Below are positions 14,391-21,646 of a stretch of DNA of 21,778 nt, piece after piece (position 1 is the stretch's first letter; every line of letters starts with the position of its first letter). A program made the translations under genes and the position numbers. The DNA comes from JAUZQZ01 sp036985955 (GTDB lineage Bacteria; Pseudomonadota; Zetaproteobacteria; Mariprofundales; Mariprofundaceae). The stretch lies in contig BTQQ01000010.1 of the NCBI GenBank assembly GCA_036985955.1, positions 1 to 21,778 on the forward strand. The letters run 5' to 3'. The notes beneath the pieces were generated by a model that was not told where the DNA came from, ran no database searches, and saw nothing but the letters and a program-made list of their open reading frames with translations.

Positions 14391-16625
14391 TCAAGCTGGA
14401 AAAGACAGTTTCAATGTATCGTCCCTGACCTGTACGCGGACCCGACCGCCTTTTTGCAAGCGGCCAAACAAGATTTCGTCGGCCAAAGTTTTTTTCAGTG
14501 TGTCGGAAATCAGTTTCGCCATCGGACGGGCGCCCATCTGTTCATCGTAACCGTGCTCAGCCAGCCAGTTGCGGGCATGTTCACCGACTTCAATCGTTAC
14601 GCCCTTGGCTTCGAGCTGTGTTTCCAGTTCGATAATAAACTTGTCCGCCACATGCCGTACCGTTTCGGCATCCAGCGCCACAAAGCCAATCATGGCATCC
14701 AGCCGGTTTCTGAATTCGGGAGAAAATATACGCTTGATGGCCTCGGTATTGTCACCATGGCTACTTTGTGGCGCAAAACCGATGCTGGCTCTGTTTAATT
14801 CGAAACTGCCGGCATTACTGGTCATAATGATGATAGTATGGCGGAAATCAGCGGAACGGCCGGCATTGTCGGTCAATTTACCGTGATCCATCACCTGCAA
14901 GAGTACATTAAACAAATCAGGATGCGCTTTCTCGAATTCATCAAGCAGCACCACGGCATGTGGATGTTTGTTGACCGCTTCCGTCAGCAATCCACCCTGA
15001 TCAAAACCGACGTAACCCGGTGGCGCGCCAATCAGACGTGATATGGAATGCGCCTCCATGTATTCGGACATATCGAAACGAATCAACTCCAGACCCAGAA
15101 TACTGGCCATCTGGCGGGCCACCTCGGTCTTGCCGACGCCGGTGGGACCGGTAAACAGGAAGCTGCCAATGGGTTTTTCCGGATGTGAAAGGCCGGCGCG
15201 GGAAAGCTTGATGGCGCTGGCCAGTGCACCAATGGCATCATTCTGGCCGTAAACCGCCAGTTTCAGGTTGCGTTCGAAATGTTTCAGGCTCTTCTTGTCC
15301 GAAGCGGAAACACTTCGCGGTGGAATGCGTGCGATGCGCGCCACGACTGCCTCGATATCCGTAACACTTAACTGCTTCTTGCGCTTGGCTACAGGCTGTA
15401 CCCGCACAGCCGCACCTGCTTCATCCAGTACATCAATGGCGGAATCAGGCAGATTACGGTCATGCAAATGGCGGCTGGCCAGTTCTGCCGCAGACTTGAT
15501 GGCCGCCATGCTGTAGCGCACGCCATGATGTTCTTCCAGGGCGGGTTTTAAGCCCTTCAATATCCGGACGCACTCCGGCACATTGGGTGCTTCAATATCA
15601 ATCTTCTGGAAACGGCGGGACAGGGCACGGTCTTTCTCAAACAGGGTCCGGTATTCCTGATAGGTGGTAGCACCGATGCAGCGAAGCTCGCCGCCTGCCA
15701 ATGCCGGTTTGAGCAGGTTGGAGGCATCCATGGCGCCACCGCTGGCGGCACCAGCGCCAATCACCGTATGAATCTCGTCAATGAAAAGAATGGCCTGTTC
15801 CTTCTTTTCCAGTTCCTTGAGTACCGATTTGAGCCGTTCCTCAAAATCACCGCGGTATTTGGTACCTGCAAGCAGCGAACCCATGTCCAGTGCGTAAACC
15901 TGTGCATCCGCAATGACCTCGGGTACATCATTTTCGACAATCTTCCTGGCCAGACCTTCGGCGATAGCTGTTTTACCAACGCCGGCTTCACCCACCAGCA
16001 GCGGGTTGTTCTTACGCCGACGGCAAAGAATGTTCATGCACCTGTCCAGTTCGGCTTCCCGGCCAACCAGAGAATCAATCTTGCCAGCCATGGCGCGTGC
16101 ATTCAGATCAATCGCAAAACGCTCCAGCGGTGATGCGACATGTTTCTGGCGCGTTTCCTCGATGGTATGCGGTGTTTCCTTTGATTCGAGTGCTTCCTGT
16201 TTGCGCACGCCATGCGCAATATAATTGACAACATCAAGGCGCGTAATACCGATTTCATCCAGGAAAAAGACCGCGTGCGAGTCTTTCTCCGAGAAAACGG
16301 CCACCAGAATATAAGCACCGGTCACTTCCTGTTTTCCCGCGGATTGTGCCTGCATCACTGCTCGTTGAATCACGCGCTGCAAAGCAATGCTGGCGGCTGT
16401 TTCTCCCAACCCTTCGGGCAGCACCGCCACATGTTCGGCGATGTACTGTGTAAGGTGGCTTCGCAGTTCATCCAGATTGGCACCACAAGCCTCAAGTACA
16501 GTGCCAGCCTCGGCATTATCCAGCAGGCCGAGCAGAAGATGCTCCACCGTCACGAATTCATTGCGGTGCAGGTGCGCCGAACGGAAAACATCGTTTAAGG
16601 TGCGCTCAAGTTCGTCATTCAGCAT
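14391..16625 (-). CDS. clpA: ATP-dependent Clp protease ATP-binding subunit ClpA
   Basis: Hexameric AAA+ unfoldase that feeds ClpP. In its 744 residues the N-domain (1-140) carries two Clp-N repeats, the binding surface for ClpS. D1 has Walker A GEAGVGKT (212-219) and Walker B ILFIDEIH (279-286). D2 has Walker A GPTGVGKT (493-500), LLDEFEKAHPD, and the ClpP-docking IGF tripeptide at 615-617 (RASIGFAP). The absence of the long ClpB middle coiled coil together with the IGF loop separates it from ClpB. A GGAG 7 nt upstream supports ATG 16625, and the gene overlaps the end of clpS by 7 nt. clpP is not in the window. Confidence 0.97.
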   Translation of the reverse strand: MLNDELERTLNDVFRSAHLHRNEFVTVEHLLLGLLDNAEAGTVLEACGANLDELRSHLTQYIAEHVAVLPEGLGETAASIALQRVIQRAVMQAQSAGKQEVTGAYILVAVFSEKDSHAVFFLDEIGITRLDVVNYIAHGVRKQEALESKETPHTIEETRQKHVASPLERFAIDLNARAMAGKIDSLVGREAELDRCMNILCRRRKNNPLLVGEAGVGKTAIAEGLARKIVENDVPEVIADAQVYALDMGSLLAGTKYRGDFEERLKSVLKELEKKEQAILFIDEIHTVIGAGAASGGAMDASNLLKPALAGGELRCIGATTYQEYRTLFEKDRALSRRFQKIDIEAPNVPECVRILKGLKPALEEHHGVRYSMAAIKSAAELASRHLHDRNLPDSAIDVLDEAGAAVRVQPVAKRKKQLSVTDIEAVVARIARIPPRSVSASDKKSLKHFERNLKLAVYGQNDAIGALASAIKLSRAGLSHPEKPIGSFLFTGPTGVGKTEVARQMASILGLELIRFDMSEYMEAHSISRLIGAPPGYVGFDQGGLLTEAVNKHPHAVVLLDEFEKAHPDLFNVLLQVMDHGKLTDNAGRSADFRHTIIIMTSNAGSFELNRASIGFAPQSSHGDNTEAIKRIFSPEFRNRLDAMIGFVALDAETVRHVADKFIIELETQLEAKGVTIEVGEHARNWLAEHGYDEQMGARPMAKLISDTLKKTLADEILFGRLQKGGRVRVQVRDDTLKLSFPA

Positions 16626-16957
16626 GGCTCATCTCCGTGGCACTTCTCTACCTTTTCCATAATACACTTGAGTGGGTGTCCATGATCTCTGCTTGTTTGT
16701 CGCACCAGAGTCGTCTTGCTTTCAGCGATTTCAAAGGAAAAGATGCCACATACACCTCGTCCTTCATGATGCACGGCAAGCATGATACGGGTAGCCTCAG
16801 ACTCTGATTTGTGGAAAAATTGGCACAGAACGTCTACCACAAAATCCATGGGAGTGAAGTCGTCATTAAGCAGCACCACCTCATACATGGGCGGTTTTTT
16901 AGTCCGGGGTTTATCCACCACGGACTGCGGAGTAGCATCTTGAATCAGGATACCCAT
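16619..16957 (-). CDS. clpS: ATP-dependent Clp protease adaptor ClpS
   Basis: N-recognin that binds Leu, Phe, Tyr or Trp N-termini and hands substrates to ClpA. The 112-residue protein has the N-degron pocket residues N31-D32-D33 (LLNDDFTPMDFV) and H63 (AVHHEGRGVCG), plus the usual flexible N-terminal tail (1-22) and the MEKVE C-terminal helix region. The ATG at 16957 has no ribosome site; a TATAAT ends only 7 nt upstream, so the transcript may be leaderless. The coding end overlaps clpA by 7 nt. The divergent HAD gene begins 77 bp away. Confidence 0.97.
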   Translation of the reverse strand: MGILIQDATPQSVVDKPRTKKPPMYEVVLLNDDFTPMDFVVDVLCQFFHKSESEATRIMLAVHHEGRGVCGIFSFEIAESKTTLVRQTSRDHGHPLKCIMEKVEKCHGDEPC

Positions 16958-16964
16958 AAGTGCG

Positions 16965-16994
16965 ATTATAACCTATTTGTGGCGTAAAACCCAA
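16965..16994 (-). promoter_or_regulatory. Predicted sigma-70 promoter of clpS
   Basis: On the minus strand a consensus -10 TATAAT (16970-16965) lies 18 bp from a weak -35 TTGGGT (16994-16989). The expected start point is about 16958, one base before the clpS ATG. Confidence 0.6.
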
Positions 16995-17034
16995 GCCCGA
17001 TTATCCGTATCAGAACGGACACACTGGAGTGATG

Positions 17035-17793
17035 ATGAGTGAACTGAAATGCCTGCTTTGGGATGTAGATGGCACACTGGCTGACACCGAACGCGATGGC
17101 CATCGTGTAGCGTTTAACCTTGCTTTTGAAGAAGCGGGACTGGATCGCCGCTGGGATGAAGCGACTTATGGCGATCTGCTGAAGGTAACCGGTGGCAAGG
17201 AGCGAATCCGCTTTGATATTGAGCAAGGAGGCATGCCGGATATGGGCGATGAGGACATTGCAACGCTACATGCACGCAAGACAGCACTATACCAGGACCT
17301 CATCTCCGAAGGGTGCATTCCTTTAAGGCCCGGTGTCAGGCGCTTGCTGGAAGAAGCGCATGATGCAGGCGTAGTGGTAGGGGTGGCGACCACGACCACA
17401 CCGTCGGCGCTGGATGCCCTGATCGAGCATTCGCTGGGCCGGGAGTGGTTCGATAAATTCGCTGTACTGGCGGCAGGCGATATTGTACCGGCGAAGAAAC
17501 CCGCGCCGGATATTTATTTACATGCGATGGAGCAACTGGGCATTGTGGCCGAAGAGACACTGGCACTGGAAGATTCCGGTAACGGCTGGAAGTCGGCACA
17601 GGCTGCCGGGCTTAAATGCGTGGTGACCGTCAACGGATATACGCGCAATCAGGATTTTTCGGGCGCTGATCTGGTGGTGTCCGGATTCGGTGAACCGGAA
17701 GGTGAGGGGATTGAAGTGCTATCCAATCCGCATGGCTTGAACCCTCTGCATCATGTCACTTTATCCCATTTACGCGAGATCATGGAGGGCTAA
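17035..17793 (+). CDS. HAD-family hydrolase, CbbY-like
   Basis: A haloacid dehalogenase phosphatase or phosphomutase of 252 residues. Motif I DVDGT at 10-14 (D10 nucleophile, D12 acid/base), motif II TTTTPSAL, the motif III lysine in VPAKKPAPDIYLHA, and motif IV LALEDSGNGWKSAQAAGL are all intact. A helical cap at roughly 17-90 places it in subfamily IA, and ADTERDGHRVAFN resembles CbbY proteins, which act on pentulose bisphosphates or related sugar phosphates. The actual substrate cannot be read from sequence. GGAG 5 nt before ATG 17035 decides the start; GTG 17029 and ATG 17032 precede it in frame. It diverges from clpS, and its stop abuts the palindromic element. Confidence 0.88.
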   Translation: MSELKCLLWDVDGTLADTERDGHRVAFNLAFEEAGLDRRWDEATYGDLLKVTGGKERIRFDIEQGGMPDMGDEDIATLHARKTALYQDLISEGCIPLRPGVRRLLEEAHDAGVVVGVATTTTPSALDALIEHSLGREWFDKFAVLAAGDIVPAKKPAPDIYLHAMEQLGIVAEETLALEDSGNGWKSAQAAGLKCVVTVNGYTRNQDFSGADLVVSGFGEPEGEGIEVLSNPHGLNPLHHVTLSHLREIMEG

Positions 17794-17973
17794 GGCATTG
17801 GAAATAAATAAGTCATCGAATTGTGCGCTCGAATTTAGGTTGGATTCGTCTGTTTTGATTGAGCAAAACCACAGGCGTAGCCATAGCTACGATGAGGATT
17901 TTGTGATTGAAAAACAGACGAAAATAGCCTGAAGGCTGGATGCGGAAACGATGAGTTATTTATTTCCAACGCC
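17794..17973. repeat. 180-bp palindromic element with 25-bp terminal inverted repeats
   Basis: The ends 17794-17818 and 17949-17973 are inverted copies over 25 bp with two mismatches, sharing TTGGAAATAAATAA and TCATCG. Inside, TTCGTCTGTTTT (17845-17856) is exactly complementary to 17911-17922, and a central CGTAGC-CATA-GCTACG hairpin lies at 17876-17891. The whole stretch is one imperfect palindrome. The left end begins directly after the HAD stop codon, and the right end contains the ATG and the first codons of tatD. The structure suggests a small non-autonomous repeat element. No target-site duplication is clear. Confidence 0.7.
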
Positions 17974-18742
17974 TAATATTCGTCTGGTAGACACCCACTG
18001 CCATGTCGATTTCCAGCATTTCGACGAGGATCGTGATGCGGTGTTTGAGCGCTATGCGGCGGCTGGCGGGCAGTGGCTGGTGGCGGTGGCCGTGGACCTG
18101 GAAAACGTACCACGCCTGTTTGCACTGGCGGATGAGCGGGCGAATGTGTATTGCAGCGTGGGCGTGCACCCGAATCATGAAATCAAAACCGAACCCACAG
18201 TGGAACAGCTTTGCGAGTTAGCGGCACATCCCAAATGCGTGGCAATTGGCGAAACAGGTATGGATTTCTTTCGCCACCATGTTGATCCGGCGATTCAGGA
18301 GAAACGTTTCCGCACCCATATCCGGGCGGCAAAACAATTGAATAAACCGGTTATTGTGCACATGCGTGAAGCCGATACGGATACGCTGCGCGTACTGAAA
18401 GAGGAGGGTACGGATAACGGCATCATGCACTGCTTTTCCTCAACATGGGAAATCGCTCAACAGGCGCTGGAGATGGGCATGTCCATCTCCTTTTCCGGCA
18501 ATGTCACCTTCAAACGCAATGAAACACTGCGCGAGGTGGCCTCTATGGTACCAGAGGAGGCACTGCTCATTGAAACCGACGCTCCCTATCTGGCACCGGT
18601 TCCGAATCGTGGCAAGCGCAACGAGCCTGCCTATGTGCGCTATGTAGCCGAATGCATTGCTGATGTGCGCGGCACAACGACTGAATATATCGCGGAACTG
18701 AGCTGCGAGAACGCCCGGCGGCGTTTCGGTGTGACTGGATAG
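17951..18742 (+). CDS. tatD: TatD-family metal-dependent hydrolase (DNase)
   Basis: TIM-barrel metal-dependent hydrolase, 263 residues, the YcfH/TatD type with 3'-5' DNase activity in studied members. The metal ligands are H16 and H18 (VDTHCHVD), E101 (AIGETGMDFF), H137 (VIVHMRE), H160 (GIMHCFS) and D210 (LIETDAPYL). Family members usually begin one to three residues before the VDTHCH block. Here eight extra residues (MSYLFPTP) are encoded by the right inverted repeat of the adjacent element. No other start is available close to the block, and only a weak GGA precedes the ATG. The 3' 224 bp plus about 80 to 100 bp of downstream sequence recur in diverged form at 18872-19175. Confidence 0.93.
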   Translation: MSYLFPTPNIRLVDTHCHVDFQHFDEDRDAVFERYAAAGGQWLVAVAVDLENVPRLFALADERANVYCSVGVHPNHEIKTEPTVEQLCELAAHPKCVAIGETGMDFFRHHVDPAIQEKRFRTHIRAAKQLNKPVIVHMREADTDTLRVLKEEGTDNGIMHCFSSTWEIAQQALEMGMSISFSGNVTFKRNETLREVASMVPEEALLIETDAPYLAPVPNRGKRNEPAYVRYVAECIADVRGTTTEYIAELSCENARRRFGVTG

Positions 18743-18822
18743 CCTTCCACTGGAGGGCATTCGCGAGCATAAGACCGGCTGACCTTTTTGCTTTTCAACA
18801 TTCAAGAGCTGAGCCTGTTTTC
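18519..18822 (+). repeat. Direct repeat copy 1: tatD 3' end and downstream flank
   Basis: Matches 18872-19175 in the same orientation, offset about 353 bp. The shared region starts at ATGAAACACTGCGCGAG, runs through the tatD stop, and continues through ATTCGCGAGCATAAGAC and AACATTCAAGAGCTGA with small indels. Confidence 0.85.
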
Positions 18823-18845
18823 TCTGAACGCACAATGGCCAATAA

Positions 18846-18864
18846 ATAGGGTTTATGTCCCTAT
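18846..18864. other. Small hairpin between the tatD copies
   Basis: ATAGGG (18846-18851) pairs with CCCTAT (18859-18864) around a 7-nt loop. It is followed by ATTTCT, too few Ts for a confident terminator. The rest of 18743-18871 is tatD-flank repeat sequence with no gene. Confidence 0.3.
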
Positions 18865-18871
18865 ATTTCTC

Positions 18872-19095
18872 ATGAAACACTGCGCGAGATAGCCGCCCAG
18901 GTGCCGGAGGAGGCATTGCTCATTGAAACTGATGCTCCTTACCTGGCTCCGGTTCCAAACCGGGGCAAACGCAACGAGCCTGCCTATGTGCGTTATGTAG
19001 CCGAATGCATTGCTGATGTGCGTGGCACAACAGCTGAATATATCGCGGAACTGGGCTGTGAGAACGTCCGGAGGCGTTTTGGAGTATCTGCTTAG
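18872..19095 (+). pseudogene. Displaced duplicate of the tatD C-terminal end
   Basis: Encodes the last 72 codons of a TatD protein (TLREIAAQVPEEALLIETD onward, ending RRRFGVSA) with no start codon or N-terminal barrel, so it cannot make an enzyme alone. An in-frame GTG at 18901 exists but would give only 64 residues. By my codon-by-codon comparison with tatD, 8 of 72 codons change the residue and about 20 differ only synonymously. The catalytic Asp in IETDAPYL is kept. This pattern indicates most divergence arose while both sequences were under protein selection. It may be the displaced native 3' end or a residue of recombination with a related allele. Confidence 0.85.
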
Positions 19096-19121
19096 CGGAT
19101 ATTCGCGAGCATAAGACGCTT

Positions 19122-19146
19122 GGCCTTCGTTTGGCCTTTTTATTTT
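19122..19146 (+). terminator. Possible terminator after the tatD duplicate
   Basis: GGCC (19122-19125) and GGCC (19133-19136) can pair around a 7-nt loop, followed by TTTTTATTTT. The stem is only 4 bp, so this is weak. The equivalent place after tatD itself (about 18776-18790) keeps a T run but not the stem. Confidence 0.35.
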
Positions 19147-19236
19147 CCAACATTCAAGAGCTGAACCTATTTTCCTATCGTCGAATTAAATAGTGCCACG
19201 ACAAAGGTGCCTGTTTGAATGAGTTGATATGTTTTT

Positions 19237-19698
19237 TCATGCGCTAATATCAAGATATTTCTTAAACTTCTCTTTCGCTGGCTCGAATTGTTCTGTGAGC
19301 CATGTAAGTTCTTTATGCGCTTCTTCAACCACTTTGTTGTGATCGTAGCCTTCTGGTTTTTCTTGGCTGTAATCTCGGTATTGTTGATTCCAATACCGTA
19401 ATTTTAAGCCGCGTTTATATATTTCATCTATATATTCTGGTATCTCAGGGCCAAATAGGAAGTCAGCTTCTGAAACAGATATTCGGAACTTTAGTAGATC
19501 ATCTGAACTTGCATTTGCATCTCTAAAAATTATGCTCAATATTTTTCGGACTTCCTCATAGACATGAAGTCTTCTGTCATATCTCTCAAGATTAAGCTTT
19601 TGCCTATTTGTTTGCCATTGCTGCCATGCAATATATGTAGCCACAACTGCAATGAGTGGAGTTAGTAGACCTTTGGATATTTCAATTATTTGTTCCAC
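19237..19698 (-). CDS. Small one-TM membrane protein of unknown function
   Basis: 153 residues. One N-terminal membrane span at about 8-28 (LLTPLIAVVATYIAWQQW) is followed by LNLERYDRRLHVYEEVRKIL, a charged helical region with FLFGPEIPEYIDEI, and a Lys/Glu-rich C-terminal helix (WLTEQFEPAKEKFKKYL). I recall similar one-TM proteins with an L-x-x-x-x-YDRR-x-x-VYE stretch and an FLFG block across many bacteria, usually as accessory genes without known function. The start is GTG 19698 with AAGGA 10 nt upstream. The gene is markedly more AT-rich by eye than its neighbours and lies opposite to both flanking genes, which suggests recent acquisition. The 140 bp downstream to the tatD duplicate and the 130 bp upstream to queG hold no other gene. 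Confidence 0.72.
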   Translation of the reverse strand: MEQIIEISKGLLTPLIAVVATYIAWQQWQTNRQKLNLERYDRRLHVYEEVRKILSIIFRDANASSDDLLKFRISVSEADFLFGPEIPEYIDEIYKRGLKLRYWNQQYRDYSQEKPEGYDHNKVVEEAHKELTWLTEQFEPAKEKFKKYLDISA

Positions 19699-19830
19699 GT
19701 ATCTAATTTCCTTAAAGCATTTTTTGAGGGTTTGTTTTGCATTTTCTCCCTCTACTTTTGATTTCCAGCCATCTTTGTAAACTGGTGTAAGTCAAATGAC
19801 AAGTCGCAATGTGCAGGCCAGAGTACATCC

Positions 19831-21000
19831 ATGCAATTGAATCTAGCCGATGTCGTTCGAAAAATGGCGCTGGAGCATGGCTTTGATCTGTGCCGCTTTA
19901 CGCGGCCGGATGTGCGTGAGCCGCATCTGAGCGGTTATCAGGCGTGGGTGGCTGCCGAAATGCATGGGGAAATGGGCTGGATGGCCGAGGAGAGCCGTGT
20001 AGAGCGGCGCAAACGGCCTGATTCGATGCTGGATGATGTCCAAACCGTTATTACCATGGGTATGCGCCATACGCCACCGCCCTATTCGCTGGAAAGTGCG
20101 GAATCCGAACGGGGCAGGGGAGTGATTGCATCTTACGCGCATGGAGACGACTACCACGAGATGATGAAAAAGCGCCTGAAGGCCCTGGCGCGCGATCTGG
20201 ATGAAGTTCTGGGAAAACATGACCAGCGCGTCTATGTGGATACCGCACCGGTTTTGGAGCATGCGCTGGCCGAAAATGCGGGGCTGGGCTGGCAGGGTAA
20301 GCATTCGTTGACCATCAACAGGGAACTGGGATCGTGGATGATGCTGGGAGAGGTGTTCACCACCGCCGAAATCGAACCGGATAAGCCGGCAGACAACCAC
20401 TGTGGCACATGTACAGCCTGTATGGATATCTGCCCTACAAAAGCGATTGTTGCGCCGTACGTGGTGGATGCGCGGCTGTGTATTTCGTATCTGACCATTG
20501 AGTTTGATGGATTTATACCGCGTAAACTGCGTCCGTTGATGGGGAATCACATTTTTGGATGTGACGATTGCCAGATGGTTTGCCCGTGGAATCGCCATGC
20601 CGTTGCACCCGATGCGGACCTGCTTGTACCGCGTGAAGAGAATCTGCTGCCGGAGCTTGCCGACCTGTTGCAGCTTGATGATGAAGCATTCCGGCAGCGT
20701 TTCCGCAAATCTCCGGTCAAGCGGACGGGTAGGGGAGGCTTGCTACGCAATGTATGTATTGCCATGGGTAATTCGGGTGATGCAGGCTATGTGCCTGCAT
20801 TGATGGATGCACTAACGGACACAGAAGCATTGATTCGCGGACATGCGGCTTGGGCGCTGGGGCAGCTTGCAAGCAGAGCAAACCACGGACAGATTGGCGT
20901 GGCCCTGGAACAGGGAAAACAACAGGAACATGATGTGAATGTGCTGGAAGAAATCGAGCTAACAATCGATAATATAAAGGAAAATAATGAAAACACCTGA
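19831..21000 (+). CDS. queG: Epoxyqueuosine reductase
   Basis: Cobalamin- and iron-sulfur-dependent last step of queuosine synthesis on tRNA. The 389-residue protein contains GFDLCRFTRP near the start, VDTAPVLEHALAENAGLGWQ (136-155, with the catalytic-region Asp137), and two ferredoxin-like clusters: C191, C194, C197, C201 (CGTCTACMDICPTKAI) and C244, C247, C251 (CDDCQMVCPWN), with further Cys at 217. A HEAT-like C-terminal region (GDAGYVPALMDALTDTEALI, then HAAWALGQLA) is the long form of the family. The start ATG 19831 has only a weak GAG upstream. It overlaps gph by 14 nt. QueF, an earlier step, is encoded at 3227-3595. Confidence 0.95.
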   Translation: MQLNLADVVRKMALEHGFDLCRFTRPDVREPHLSGYQAWVAAEMHGEMGWMAEESRVERRKRPDSMLDDVQTVITMGMRHTPPPYSLESAESERGRGVIASYAHGDDYHEMMKKRLKALARDLDEVLGKHDQRVYVDTAPVLEHALAENAGLGWQGKHSLTINRELGSWMMLGEVFTTAEIEPDKPADNHCGTCTACMDICPTKAIVAPYVVDARLCISYLTIEFDGFIPRKLRPLMGNHIFGCDDCQMVCPWNRHAVAPDADLLVPREENLLPELADLLQLDDEAFRQRFRKSPVKRTGRGGLLRNVCIAMGNSGDAGYVPALMDALTDTEALIRGHAAWALGQLASRANHGQIGVALEQGKQQEHDVNVLEEIELTIDNIKENNENT

Positions 21001-21646
21001 GGCTTTTATCTTTGATCTTGATGGTACGCTGGTAGATGCGCTGCCGGACATTCGTGCTAACGCCAACCGGGCGTTGAAATCGTTGGGGTATGATTTTGAA
21101 CTTTCGCTGGAGGAGACCAAACCGCATGTCGGCGGTGGGGCACAGAAATTGGCTGCGAGTGTTCTGGGCAAGGGTATGGACGATCCCGCCACCATGGCGC
21201 TGTATCACGCGTTTGCCGATATTTACGAACAACATCCTGCTGATTTCGGCAAACCGTTTCCGGACGTGATGGACACGCTGGACACGCTCAGGAAGCGCGG
21301 CATTCCGATGGCCTGCGTCACCGCCAAGCCAGCCAAGGCACGTGTGCAAGTGCTGGATATTCTGGGGCTGACGCCATATCTGGCGCATGCGCTGTCGCCC
21401 GAGGATGGCTTTGCCAAGAAGCCTGCACCGGATATGCTCACTGAATGTTGCCGGGTGATGGATGTGAAGCCGGAGAACACGGTGATGGTTGGGGATACCC
21501 GTTTTGATATCGAAGCAGGATTCAACGCCGGTTGCCATACGGTTTGTTATTGCGAATATGGTTATCAGCCCTTGCCGGATGAGTTTGAGGGCAGGGTGAT
21601 GCGCCTGAAGGCATTTACCGATCTGCTTGCGTTGCTGGATGACTGA
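20987..21646 (+). CDS. gph: Phosphoglycolate phosphatase-like HAD hydrolase
   Basis: 219-residue HAD subfamily IA phosphatase that probably hydrolyses 2-phosphoglycolate. Motif I FDLDGTLVD places D10 and D12, the cap region includes HVGGGAQKLAA near residues 46-56, motif II is VTAKP, motif III is FAKKPAPDML, and motif IV VGDTRFDIEAGFNAG is intact. AAAGGA 5 nt before ATG 20987 is a good ribosome site inside the end of queG, with a 14-nt overlap. It in turn overlaps thiE by 8 nt. Related HAD enzymes such as pyrophosphatases (PpaX) are hard to exclude. The other HAD protein in this window (17035) has a different cap and is not a duplicate. Confidence 0.85.
   Translation: MKTPEAFIFDLDGTLVDALPDIRANANRALKSLGYDFELSLEETKPHVGGGAQKLAASVLGKGMDDPATMALYHAFADIYEQHPADFGKPFPDVMDTLDTLRKRGIPMACVTAKPAKARVQVLDILGLTPYLAHALSPEDGFAKKPAPDMLTECCRVMDVKPENTVMVGDTRFDIEAGFNAGCHTVCYCEYGYQPLPDEFEGRVMRLKAFTDLLALLDD

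Noticed and set aside
18743..19236. Integrase-type attachment site at the duplicated tatD 3' end
   Set aside because: The repeat is far longer than an attachment core, is diverged throughout, and there is no integrase or cargo between the copies.
19843..20598. 251-residue open frame antisense to queG
   Set aside because: Shadow of a gene with two iron-sulfur motifs; no start signal or family features.
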